Shown: piece after piece, positions 16,621 through 24,117 of the stretch | How positions within the stretch are numbered: position 1 is the first letter of the stretch | Layout of the letters: every line of letters begins with the position of its first letter | NCBI GenBank assembly: GCA_003133685.1 | Contig: PKYQ01000033.1 | Location: 1-51,872 of the forward strand | Direction: 5' to 3' | DNA: 51,872 nucleotides | Source: Acidimicrobiaceae bacterium | GTDB taxonomy: Bacteria > Actinomycetota > Acidimicrobiia > Acidimicrobiales > RAAP-2 | Notes under the pieces: generated by a model | The model's database searches: none | What the model was told of the DNA's origin: nothing | What the model saw: only the letters and a program-made list of their open reading frames with translations | Made by a program: the position numbers and the translations under genes

Positions 16621-17490
16621 ATGGCAATGGGATCCGGACTCGCGCGCCTAGGCGGCTATCCGTTTGAGGTGCGTTACAGCGACGGGTCACTAGTACGCGC
16701 GCGGGCTGCGGCCGATGTCGCCGCGGACGCCTACGTTTACTTCAGTCGCCTACTTTCAGGAGTCGAGCCCAGCCTCGCAGTCATCGTGGCCGACGAGACG
16801 GACTGGGAGAGCAGGCAGCCATATGGGCTGCCGTTTTTTGACGATGACGATGGTCAGATCCGTCCCGGCATAGTGGTGATGCCCGCCGGAAGCGGGGACT
16901 TCTGGATCGCGATGGGACAGGACCTTCGCGAGGCGTCGCCACGGAGCTATACGAGATTGCTTGCAACATACCCCGACGGTGCAGGTGGCTTGGATCTGCA
17001 GCCATTCTTCGACCTCATCACGATCCATGAACTCGGCCACGCTTTCGAGGTTCTCGGTGATCTCAGACTGCCGACCTTCTGGTTGGGCGAGATCTTCGCC
17101 AACCTGTGCCTCCACGCGTTCATCGCAACGAGGCAGCCGGAATGTTTGGACACGCTCGAGGTGCTCTCCACCGTGGGAGCGCAGAGTGCGCGCCTTGACG
17201 CTCGGATCCGTGCCGAGGGCTACAGCACGTTGGAGGAACTCGAAGCCCACTACACGGGTGGTGATGACCCAATGAGCCCGCTGAACTACGTCTGGTATCA
17301 GTATCGGTGGCAGCGTCTCGCGGCAGCGATGTTCGACGCCGACGGTGAGGACGGACTAGTCCGCATTTGGGATTACTTTCACGCGACCGATCGCCTCAGT
17401 TCTGACGAGATCACGGCGGCGTCGCTGGCCCCTCTGCTAAGAACCGAGGTGAGCGAGACCCTCGGTCGAGCAGTCCAAGATTGGCGATAA
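16621..17490 (+). CDS. Putative zinc metallopeptidase (HExxH)
   Basis: A 289-residue protein. The central motif HELGH at residues 136-140 followed by Glu157 (GEIFANL), 17 residues after the second His, fits the gluzincin arrangement of zinc ligands. No signal peptide or TM segment is evident, so it is probably cytoplasmic. I use ATG 16621; the frame extends upstream to 16477 with a Cys-rich stretch that does not look like protein, and ATG 16627 is also possible. It follows the helicase by 184 bases on the same strand, and a shared function is not shown. Substrate unknown. Confidence 0.65.
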   Translation: MAMGSGLARLGGYPFEVRYSDGSLVRARAAADVAADAYVYFSRLLSGVEPSLAVIVADETDWESRQPYGLPFFDDDDGQIRPGIVVMPAGSGDFWIAMGQDLREASPRSYTRLLATYPDGAGGLDLQPFFDLITIHELGHAFEVLGDLRLPTFWLGEIFANLCLHAFIATRQPECLDTLEVLSTVGAQSARLDARIRAEGYSTLEELEAHYTGGDDPMSPLNYVWYQYRWQRLAAAMFDADGEDGLVRIWDYFHATDRLSSDEITAASLAPLLRTEVSETLGRAVQDWR

Positions 17491-17613
17491 CCCTGTAAGA
17501 GGTTCAATTTATGGTTCAGGAGGATAAGCCCTCGCCGTTGCTGCTCAATCGCCAGTGGCTGGTAGCAGACCTGTTGCGTCGGGCCTCCGGCACCACCAGA
17601 TTGCAGCCATTTG

Positions 17614-18477
17614 TCAAACAAGGCGCCAAAGTTGGCGACCCTGTCGGAAGATGATAATGACCCCGGCGAGGACCACGATAGGTACGTACATTGGCCAAAG
17701 AACGCCATGTTGGAAATGAGATAGTTGTTGATTCATCATCAAATCGAGATAGAAGCCCAACATCGGCGGCGTCCACGCAGCGCCGATGGCCAAACTTCGA
17801 ACCCTACGGAATCTGAAGACGTCGTCCCATTGGAGTTCTTTCGCATCACTGGCTGTCGAAGGATGATGCAGAACGGCAAGCTCCATGAGCCACCACAACA
17901 CGCCCGCTAACGCGAATGCGCCGAATTCGAACAACCACCAGGAAATGGGCGAGTGCACCTGACTTAAGCCCCCCGCAACCACTGCACCCGTCGCACCGAT
18001 TCCGGCCACGAGTGTGTATGTTTCTGCGGGCGTGAACGCCTCACGCAGGCGGACCTTTGGAAAGTGCGACAGGCGCGTCGGACCGGGAATGCTCCAACGC
18101 GCAACAATGACGGTGCTGAAGCTGATGATAACGCCGAAGATGGACAGCAGCATCGCGAGACGTGGGAACCACGTGGCCCAGAATGTGGCATCTCGAAGGG
18201 CGCCGGTGGACGAGATGAACAGCAACGGTCCAAACCACAATGGGTAAAACACCAAAAAGGCGAGCCATTCGTTGCGTAGTCGCTTCGCAATTCGATCTTC
18301 CAGGCGACTGGGTAGATCAATGCCTGATTGACGAGCCAGCCGTTGGGCCCGCGCGACCCATCGTTTCTTGCGATTGACGATCAAGAGGCTAGCCACGCTC
18401 ACGCCAATAAACACCAAGATGAATTCAGTGGCGAAGGTCCTTGTCGACGCATGGGCAACGACCGCGAAGACAGTCAT
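17614..18477 (-). CDS. Multi-pass membrane protein paired with GntR regulator
   Basis: 287 residues with about six to seven hydrophobic segments (near residues 15-35, 70-95, 100-130, 155-175, 180-205, 235-255 and 258-280) and basic loops between them. No conserved catalytic motif was recognised. Its ATG overlaps the TGA of the upstream GntR gene (ATGA), so the two form a coupled operon. YtrA-type regulators commonly control membrane transport proteins encoded with them, which suggests this is the controlled target. Confidence 0.75.
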   Translation of the reverse strand: MTVFAVVAHASTRTFATEFILVFIGVSVASLLIVNRKKRWVARAQRLARQSGIDLPSRLEDRIAKRLRNEWLAFLVFYPLWFGPLLFISSTGALRDATFWATWFPRLAMLLSIFGVIISFSTVIVARWSIPGPTRLSHFPKVRLREAFTPAETYTLVAGIGATGAVVAGGLSQVHSPISWWLFEFGAFALAGVLWWLMELAVLHHPSTASDAKELQWDDVFRFRRVRSLAIGAAWTPPMLGFYLDLMMNQQLSHFQHGVLWPMYVPIVVLAGVIIIFRQGRQLWRLV

Positions 18478-18872
18478 GTTGATGTGCGCAACCCTGAATG
18501 GCCCGCAACCCCATGACCTTCGATCTCGTTTCGGAAGATCGCCAACATTTCAGCGTCGCCCATTCCCAGATCACGCATCCGTTGGGCCAGAGTCGCCGCC
18601 AGTCGGGTGCCAGCCGCCTTACGAGGCGATAGTTCGCCGGCGACAATGGTGCCGTTGCGGCCCCGCGTCTCTATGATTCCGACCAGTTCCAGTTCCCGGT
18701 AAGCCCGCGCCACAGTATTCGCAGCTATGCCCAAGTCCGCAGCGAGTTTGCGAACCGTCGGTAACTGGTCTTGAGGTTTGAGCCTCCCGGAGCTAATGGC
18801 TTGGGCCAGTTGGCGACGAACCTGTTCGAACGGTGGTAGCGCTGATGTTGAATCAGTCCTCAAGAAGCTCAT
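18474..18872 (-). CDS. GntR-family regulator, YtrA subfamily
   Basis: A 132-residue transcription factor with an N-terminal winged helix (PPFEQVRRQLAQAISSGRLK, LPTVRKLAADLGIAANTVAR, RGRNGTIVAG) and only a short ~50-residue C-terminal helical dimerisation part, as in the YtrA subfamily, which lacks a large ligand domain. ATG 18872 is chosen; the frame extends upstream without homology. TACAAT (complement of 18880-18885) lies 7 bases upstream, so the mRNA is probably leaderless. ATACAAT recurs 13 bases further out, possibly the operator. Confidence 0.88.
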   Translation of the reverse strand: MSFLRTDSTSALPPFEQVRRQLAQAISSGRLKPQDQLPTVRKLAADLGIAANTVARAYRELELVGIIETRGRNGTIVAGELSPRKAAGTRLAATLAQRMRDLGMGDAEMLAIFRNEIEGHGVAGHSGLRTST

Positions 18873-19105
18873 AGGTGTGATTGTATCAATTATTGTATTG
18901 CCATAGCAGGGCGGCGCGTGGCTTCTGAGTTTGCATTGGTAATGCACCTCACATCGGACACCATTGGTGTTGACCCATTTGCATTGATGAGGCTATGGCG
19001 GGGTCAAGCCTCCAGTCCCATTAGGTTGCATTTCTGTGGCGTGGGGTCTCCGATACCGAGGTTCGAGTCCTGTCCGTAGCCATCACGGGCGTGTAGTCTC
19101 CGACG

Positions 19106-19360
19106 GTGGCCGCCACGGACCGATCCATTGAGACCGGTATTCAACTTGACCTCCGATTCGCGAATCCGGGTTATAACTGGAAGCGACCTTGGTTGGCAAT
19201 TGATGGAACTCTCCCCGAGACCGTGAATTGGGGTCAGGAGTCTTTTTCCTTGTCGCCGGGTAAGCACATAATTGAATGTGGCGTAAAGCTCATTGGTAGT
19301 TGGGGCGTCGTCAGTAGTGAGCACCAATTCGATGTCGTTCAAAATAAGGTGACAAATTGA
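19106..19360 (+). CDS. Small beta-rich hypothetical protein
   Basis: 84 residues from a GTG start. The pattern LAIDG, then VNWGQESFSLSPGKHIIE and a terminal strand, resembles a small beta-sandwich domain common at the ends of actinobacterial membrane proteins, in which an IDG turn and a PGxH turn recur. The domain seems complete, but it stands alone with no anchor, so it may be a fragment of a longer gene. It lies in a zone with other gene relics. Function unknown. Confidence 0.4.
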   Translation: MAATDRSIETGIQLDLRFANPGYNWKRPWLAIDGTLPETVNWGQESFSLSPGKHIIECGVKLIGSWGVVSSEHQFDVVQNKVTN

Positions 19361-19390
19361 TCACACGGATTCTCAAGTCGCCGTTAGTAG

Positions 19391-19612
19391 CCGTCACTAC
19401 CCAATGTTGACCGGCCTTTACGCGCCACTGGTCCCTCCCTCGAGGAGGTCAAGTCCAAAGGCGGCGTTTTCCGTCTCTGGGGTCACAGTTGGGAGGTCGA
19501 CGCCAACGACGATTGGGGTCGACCGCGCTCCATCCTCAAGGAGATATCCGAATCTGACGCTATCTTCCTGACGAATGGAGAGTTGGACACTGAGCTGCGG
19601 GGAAATGAGTGA
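19391..19612 (+). pseudogene. Polysaccharide deacetylase C-terminal fragment
   Basis: A plus-strand frame without start reads KGGVFRLWGHSWEVDAND, then WGRPRSILKEISESDAIFLT and NGE before TGA 19610-19612. The GGVF-LWGHSWE block followed by a Trp and a helix with TNGE is the usual end of NodB-type deacetylases. The catalytic N-terminal part is absent and a TAG closes the frame at 19388-19390. This is a gene relic. A GTG overlapping its stop (19609) opens the frame of the following membrane protein. Confidence 0.6.
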
Positions 19613-19716
19613 CACACGTACCATTAGTGAATCCTGCATTGATCGCATCTTCTACCCCCCGTCGTAGGCTGTCGTTACCGAACAGCTCGAAGGACCTGGA
19701 TTCTCATTATGCGACT

Positions 19717-20235
19717 ATGAACCTTCAGGAAATGAACCGCGATCAAGTTCGGCGAGGTATTGAGGGCGGGGTGAGCGGTCTGGCGTATTCCAGCGGACTG
19801 GTAGCCCTGAGCGCGTTCCTCGTTGGTAGCTTTCGCCCCCAGGATCTCTCCCATCCCTATGTGGGTCATCTCGCGTGGCTTCGAACCGACTCGTTCGGAA
19901 TCGTATGCTTCTTCGTGGCGACGGTCGGACTCGCCACCAGCGGCTATCTCAGACGTTCATACGTGGTCACTCGTCGATCCGCGACCGCCGGCCGTGCGCC
20001 AGCAACCATCAGTTTGTTCGCCACCGTCGTGGCGCGTTCGCTCGTCGCTGCCGGTACGACCCTGGTCGTCTACATTTCCATCAATGCGGTCACCCATCCC
20101 ATCACACTTGGGCTGCCGGCGACTCACCTGCTTTCCTGGCCGACTGAACGGACCCTCCGAGCCGTCAGCCTAATTGTTGTAGCTTTCGCCGTCGCCATCG
20201 ACCGGGCACTGCGCGACCCAGAGATGCGGAAGTGA
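19717..20235 (+). CDS. Hypothetical membrane protein
   Basis: 172 residues with about four hydrophobic segments (near residues 20-40, 55-75, 100-130 and 140-165) and no motif I recognise. The start is uncertain: ATG 19717 and ATG 19732 both give a plausible short cytoplasmic N-terminus, while the frame is open back to GTG 19609, which overlaps the deacetylase relic. Charged residues at the C-terminus (RALRDPEMRK) suggest it ends in the cytoplasm. Confidence 0.5.
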   Translation: MNLQEMNRDQVRRGIEGGVSGLAYSSGLVALSAFLVGSFRPQDLSHPYVGHLAWLRTDSFGIVCFFVATVGLATSGYLRRSYVVTRRSATAGRAPATISLFATVVARSLVAAGTTLVVYISINAVTHPITLGLPATHLLSWPTERTLRAVSLIVVAFAVAIDRALRDPEMRK

Positions 20236-20285
20236 AATGCCATCCACGTCTGTTCGACTAAGAATTTGTCGTTGGATAATCCTTT

Positions 20286-20316
20286 CATACCATTAATCTG
20301 GTATACTCATGGTATG
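20286..20316 (+). promoter_or_regulatory. Operator/promoter of AbrB-VapC operon
   Basis: CATACCAT (20286-20293) is inverted as ATGGTATG (20309-20316), and a third half-site TGGTAT lies at 20299-20304. A -10-like TATACT (20302-20307) is 6 bases before the ATG at 20314, so the transcript is probably leaderless and the operator covers both promoter and start codon. Confidence 0.6.
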
Positions 20317-20547
20317 AGAACAACCATTGATAAGGTGGGCCGTCTGGTTGTTCCGAAGGCGCTACGGGACCGGTTAGGACTTCATTCCGGCGAAGTCGAG
20401 ATAACGGCCGATGGCGCCTCACTTCGCGTGGAGCCGGTCTTCGATGACTCGCTCGTTGAGAAGGGCGGACGCCTCGTGATTCCAGCTTCCAATGCCACCA
20501 TCACTGATGAGTTTGTTCGGGAGTTGAGGGATGCCGATCAAAAGTAG
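20314..20547 (+). CDS. AbrB/MazE-type antitoxin
   Basis: A 77-residue swapped-hairpin DNA-binding antitoxin. The AbrB signature is at residues 1-35 (TTIDKVGRLVVPKALRDRLG), and a weaker second copy of the GRLVIP strand appears near residue 50. The acidic C-terminus should bind the toxin. ATG 20314 is chosen because it follows a -10 element by 6 bases and opens the domain; the longer frame adds 16 residues without homology. The toxin gene overlaps by 17 bases. Confidence 0.88.
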   Translation: MRTTIDKVGRLVVPKALRDRLGLHSGEVEITADGASLRVEPVFDDSLVEKGGRLVIPASNATITDEFVRELRDADQK

Positions 20548-20962
20548 TGGTGTGGACGTTCTTGCGGACACGAGTGTGGCAGTTGCCGTCGTTGTCGAGG
20601 ATCATGAGCATCATGCAGCCACTCTGCGTGCCATTGGCAACCGTAACTTGGGTCTCGCGGGTCATGCCGCATTCGAGACATTCTCGGTCCTGACGCGTCT
20701 GCCCCCGCCTGCTCGCCGATCACCGGAAGCGGTAGTGCGGCTGATGAGCGCGAATTTCCCATCTATCACGTACCTGACAACGTCGGCTGCCGAAGCGCTT
20801 GTGCCAAAAATCGCGAGTCTCGGAATCGCCGGTGGATCGGTGTACGACGCGCTCGTTGGAGCAGCAGCAGCCGAGAGTGGTCTGGTCCTTCTCACCCGTG
20901 ATGCACGAGCCATACCCGTGTACAGGGCGCTCCAAGTCGACGTCGAAGTGATTCGAGATTAG
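20531..20962 (+). CDS. PIN-domain toxin, VapC family
   Basis: 143 residues. The PIN acidic residues are visible: Asp in VLADTSVAVAVV, Glu in AAFETFSVLTRL, Asp in GGSVYDALVGAAAAE, and Asp in LLTRDARA. All four positions of the classic active site are present, so this toxin should be active as a ribonuclease. It overlaps the AbrB-type antitoxin gene by 17 bases. A perfect inverted repeat follows about 80 bases after its stop and separates it from the convergent sigma factor module. Confidence 0.88.
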   Translation: MPIKSSGVDVLADTSVAVAVVVEDHEHHAATLRAIGNRNLGLAGHAAFETFSVLTRLPPPARRSPEAVVRLMSANFPSITYLTTSAAEALVPKIASLGIAGGSVYDALVGAAAAESGLVLLTRDARAIPVYRALQVDVEVIRD

Positions 20963-21043
20963 CTGCGAAGACATTCGCGGACATAGGTGTGATTCCCAGT
21001 CGGTTCGAGTAGGTCGTTGCAGGTCGGCGAGGCTGTTGCCATT

Positions 21044-21106
21044 CAAGTCTGACGATGGGCGCACGTCGCGGTTGCGTCGCCGAGCGGGCGCCCATCGTCA
21101 GACTTG
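21044..21106. terminator. Perfect 19-bp inverted repeat between convergent genes
   Basis: CAAGTCTGACGATGGGCGC (21044-21062) is exactly inverted at 21088-21106, with a 25-base loop that is itself GC-rich. It lies between the vapC stop (20962) and the stop of the minus-strand partner gene (21124), and is symmetrical, so it probably ends transcription from both sides. Confidence 0.75.
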
Positions 21107-21123
21107 ATGTCCGCAATAGAGCG

Positions 21124-22077
21124 TCAGGACCCTGGTGGAGTCTGACTTGGAGGAATCGAGTTGACGACGCCGATCCCGAGAAGCGCATCGCCGTCGTAGG
21201 GCGCGCTGAGGACGGGAGGTCCGGGCCAGGAGCGATCACCTAGGAGCGCGTAGGTCGTGGGATTGAAGATAAGGGCGCCTGAATCGCCCTGGAAATTCCA
21301 CTCGACTCCCACACCAACGCGTCCGATGGCGTCCGCCATGTTAGGAACGATCGTGAAACCAGGGGTCTGCGCCATGAGCTCGAACAGCGCCGATTGCTGC
21401 GCAGGCAGCAGATAGCTGGTCTCCATCAGGTACATGATGCCCTTCGCGAGATCGTTGTCCATCCAACCCGGCGCGTTGGCCGGGGGCGATTCGGTGTCCG
21501 TCACGCCGATCTGATTGAGGTACGACAGTAGAGCGTTGGGGTTGGTGGGCATATCGGGAAAGTAGCCAGCTTGGGGAAAGCAGCCCGTCGATTCAACCTG
21601 GGCGACGGCGCAGGCGGGGTAGGGGATCGCTCCGCTCGCGGGAACTTCGCCCTTGATCCCCGACGTCCAGCGTTGCAGTCCCGGAAGGCTTCCGTCGGCC
21701 GAAAGCCAGATCTGAGTCAGCGTGCCATTTGGGTCTTCAGTTTCTGAGTACACGTACTGGTTCGCTTGGGGTACGACAGCGCTCTGCTCGCTAAAGGTGG
21801 GCGCCGTCAGGACCGCTCGTGCGGCTTGCCTTAGGAATGGCGCCGCCGACGCCGAAGTCGGTGTGCCGACAGAGCCGGGAAGGGTCTGAAACACGACAAC
21901 GCCGGCCGCGGCTGCTGCTACGGCGGCCGCGAGAATAATTCGACGACTCCGTCGGTGCGAGCTTGTCGCGCGACGGTCGCCGTTCATTGCAGCCTGCACG
22001 GCGAGAAGCTCATCCAGCAGACGCTCTTCGAACGGCCGGCTGGCGTCGATGACATTGATCGAATTGATTTGTTTCAT
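21124..22077 (-). CDS. CU044_5270-like membrane protein coupled to ECF sigma factor
   Basis: 317 residues with a cytoplasmic N-terminus (1-45), one TM segment (about 46-66), and a large extracytoplasmic domain with aromatic and Pro-rich stretches and two cysteines (YPACAV and GCFPQAG). This layout matches the CU044_5270 family, found next to ECF sigma factors in actinobacteria. Its ATG overlaps the TGA of the sigma gene (ATGA). It likely senses an envelope signal or restrains the sigma factor. The role is by context only. Confidence 0.7.
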   Translation of the reverse strand: MKQINSINVIDASRPFEERLLDELLAVQAAMNGDRRATSSHRRSRRIILAAAVAAAAAGVVVFQTLPGSVGTPTSASAAPFLRQAARAVLTAPTFSEQSAVVPQANQYVYSETEDPNGTLTQIWLSADGSLPGLQRWTSGIKGEVPASGAIPYPACAVAQVESTGCFPQAGYFPDMPTNPNALLSYLNQIGVTDTESPPANAPGWMDNDLAKGIMYLMETSYLLPAQQSALFELMAQTPGFTIVPNMADAIGRVGVGVEWNFQGDSGALIFNPTTYALLGDRSWPGPPVLSAPYDGDALLGIGVVNSIPPSQTPPGS

Positions 22078-22676
22078 TTTTCCTCCATTGATGAGTCATT
22101 GCAGTGATCGAGAGTGAGTGGTCCATCTATCGCGTCCGTCACCCGACCACGAAGCCGTTCCAAGCGCTTGCGTCCCGCCGAGGGCGATATGCCGAGGGAA
22201 CGCGCAGCTTCGGTCGCGCTTTCGTCGTTCGCAACGACGCGATCAAGAAGTTCGAGCTCTTTCGCGGGTGCCGTACTAAGGGCAACATTCAAGCGAGCGG
22301 CAGCGCGCTCGTAGTCGATGAGTTCTGCGATCCGATCGGTGTCTTCTTGCGAAAGCAATGCGCTGCCTTGTAAGCGGACACGTAGGGCTTCGCGTCGACC
22401 GGCCGAACGGGATTGTCCACGCGCTTCATTGCGGGCAATCGTGTAAAGCCAGGCGAATGCCGTGCCCCGCTCTGGATCGAACCTCTCGGCCGAAGTGAGT
22501 ACGGCCAGGAATGTTGCAGAGACGCCGTCGGCGACGTCTTCGGGCGTTCGACAACGGCGTGCAAGGTAGCGAGTGATGTCAGTGACATGTCGGCGATAGA
22601 ACGTCTCAAACGCTCGAGGGCTCTTGGCCAAGGTTCGCAGGAGCTCAACGTCGTCCAATAGCTCTTCGATACTCAT
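22074..22676 (-). CDS. ECF-type RNA polymerase sigma factor
   Basis: A 200-residue sigma-70 family protein. Region 2 lies at about residues 22-95 (FETFYRRHVTDITRYLARRC, then GTAFAWLYTIARNEARGQ) and region 4 at about 130-190 (ELLDRVVANDESATEAARSL, then ISPSAGRKRLERLRGRV). It is encoded in one operon with the membrane protein that overlaps its stop. Together with 10101-11247 this is the second sigma/partner module in 12 kb, in opposite orientation. Their sequences differ, so they are not a recent duplication. Confidence 0.9.
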   Translation of the reverse strand: MSIEELLDDVELLRTLAKSPRAFETFYRRHVTDITRYLARRCRTPEDVADGVSATFLAVLTSAERFDPERGTAFAWLYTIARNEARGQSRSAGRREALRVRLQGSALLSQEDTDRIAELIDYERAAARLNVALSTAPAKELELLDRVVANDESATEAARSLGISPSAGRKRLERLRGRVTDAIDGPLTLDHCNDSSMEEK

Positions 22677-22955
22677 ACCTCTCCATAGTCCTACGGGGCG
22701 AAATGTGTGACATCCGTTCGCAGGGACTCAGCGAGTAAATCGTCCGAAAGCCGTCGGCGTCAGGTCATATGGTCGTTCGGGTCAATCGAGTCCCGTGGTG
22801 TTGCGGGGCTAACCCGGCGAGGGCGATCGAGCCAATTTGAACTCCTGGGCGACGGGCGATGAATCAGGGTGCGTGATTGAATACCGCTGTCGAGGTGCGA
22901 CAGTGCTGCGACTGTGAGAAGTGGCGAACAGTGGCGAAAGCCAAAAGCATTGTGC
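22677..22955. other. Intergenic stretch upstream of sigma factor gene
   Basis: No supported gene. It should hold the promoter for the minus-strand sigma factor operon. The short minus-strand ORF running from here through 23046 is the usual false translation through a tRNA. Confidence 0.5.
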
Positions 22956-22978
22956 GCAACGATTTAGCCAATCGTTGC
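22956..22978 (-). terminator. Hairpin downstream of tRNA-Gly fragment
   Basis: GCAACGAT (22956-22963) and ATCGTTGC (22971-22978) pair perfectly around a 7-base loop, 14 bases beyond the 3' CCA of the tRNA fragment on the minus strand. It is probably the original tRNA terminator carried along with the fragment. Confidence 0.5.
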
Positions 22979-22992
22979 AACGAGGTCAAGCC

Positions 22993-23041
22993 TGGAGCGG
23001 GCGACGAGAATCGAACTCGCGTTCTCAGCTCGGGAAACTGA
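22993..23041 (-). pseudogene. 3' half of tRNA-Gly(CCC): probable attachment-site remnant
   Basis: Read on the minus strand: an anticodon stem TCAGT/GCTGA with loop TTCCCGA (anticodon CCC), variable region GAAC, a T-arm with loop TTCGATT and five paired bases, the acceptor 3' strand CGCCCGC, discriminator T and CCA at 22995-22993. The 5' half (acceptor strand and D-arm) is absent: the bases before it do not pair with the acceptor strand. Such 3' halves are left where an integrative element used a tRNA gene as attachment site. No integrase gene adjoins it now. Confidence 0.8.
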
Positions 23042-23117
23042 GACACAGAAATGAATTTGCTTGCTCATTTAGACTTGTGGCGTGTACGAGCACTTGAAAC
23101 GCCGCGGGTTCCAATAA

Positions 23118-23780
23118 ATGCCACTGAACTCAGCAGCGAGGCGGCAATCAGTAGTAGTTCTAATCGCGTTAACAGGGGCATTCCTCTTTGGTGCGTTCGA
23201 TCAGTGGATAGGTGGTCGCTACAACTTGTTCTGGACGCAAGTTAGCTACGGTTTGTCGGCGCTTTGGCTGGTGGTTCCATTCATCGCTGGCTTTTTGATG
23301 TTGAATCAACGCAAGGCAGCCGTTATGGGTCTGTGTACGACCTGCGTGTCCATTCTTGCGTACGTGTTGATGATTGTCAGTCCAATGGAAGGCACGCACA
23401 TCGGACCGGCGCCAACAGACCTTCACGGCACGTGGAACCAACTGAGCTTCAGTCTGCTCGCTCACTCTCTCTCGAGCCAAGGGCAATGGTTCGCGCTCGC
23501 AGTAGTTGCTGGTCCGGTGTTCGGATTGCTTGGCTACCGTTGGCGTACCTTGCGCTACTGGGCGTACGCGCTACCGGTTGCCCTAGCTTTGGTATTGGAA
23601 CCTCCGGCACGATGGACCTTGAGCAGGATTGGTTTAGGTGACATCCCCTTTGTTCCATTCACGTGGCCGAATAACGGTCTCGCGCAACGGGCTGAGTTAG
23701 TCGAGTTCGTTCTCGGCGTAGTAGCGACTTCTCTAATCCTTCGCTTCGGAGCTCAACGTCGAAAGACAGCCTCATCTTGA
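23118..23780 (+). CDS. Multi-pass membrane protein (DUF6518-like)
   Basis: 220 residues with about six hydrophobic segments and short loops. The pattern with an early Gly-rich TM (LFGAFDQWIGG) and a Trp-rich middle resembles the actinobacterial DUF6518 group; this assignment is from memory and moderate. It begins about 75 bases after the tRNA fragment, in the direction away from it. No partner genes are evident. Confidence 0.6.
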   Translation: MPLNSAARRQSVVVLIALTGAFLFGAFDQWIGGRYNLFWTQVSYGLSALWLVVPFIAGFLMLNQRKAAVMGLCTTCVSILAYVLMIVSPMEGTHIGPAPTDLHGTWNQLSFSLLAHSLSSQGQWFALAVVAGPVFGLLGYRWRTLRYWAYALPVALALVLEPPARWTLSRIGLGDIPFVPFTWPNNGLAQRAELVEFVLGVVATSLILRFGAQRRKTASS

Positions 23781-24117
23781 TTTGTGGCCCGGCACCAAAT
23801 TGTAAGACGCGCTCTCATTTTTGCGATATCAGCGATATGACCGGTTATTGATCGAGAGCGAGGCGAAGGGTAGTCCGAGTTGTGGGGCGGACGTGCTGAT
23901 CGCCAGCATGGAAAAGTAATGTCCCGCGGCGGCGGTGTACGCACTTACCGAACAATCTTGGCGTGGATTCGTAATGGCGCGGCACTCGCTGCAGAACGGA
24001 ATGAGTATCGGCACCATCAATTCTCGTGACAGCGTGGCGTCGCAACGGCGCGATAAGAAGTAGTCGTTGCCCCGGACGCTACAGAGCACGAGGGCCACTC
24101 GAAGAGGGTGTCATTCA
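23781..24117. other. Intergenic stretch without supported gene
   Basis: A minus-strand frame of 89 codons (23829-24098) is open, but it has no motif, no clear ribosome binding site and overlaps the region expected to hold the promoter of the phospholipase-like gene. I do not call it. Confidence 0.4.

Noticed and set aside
18991-19083. tRNA-like segment: GCTATGG pairs with CCGTAGC about 80 bases later, and a TTCGAGT T-loop lies before it.
   Set aside because: The T-stem has only three pairs, no CCA or sensible discriminator follows, and I could not find a D-arm or anticodon arm. It is probably chance or very old debris.
19418-19648. 76-codon minus-strand ORF.
   Set aside because: The plus strand of the same stretch gives a recognisable deacetylase ending, so the minus frame is its shadow.
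22864-23046. 60-codon minus-strand ORF.
   Set aside because: It is the well-known false translation through a tRNA (RTRVRFSSPAP); the real content is the tRNA-Gly fragment.
23829-24098. 89-codon minus-strand ORF between two plus-strand genes.
   Set aside because: No motif, no ribosome binding site, and it covers the expected promoter of the phospholipase-like gene.
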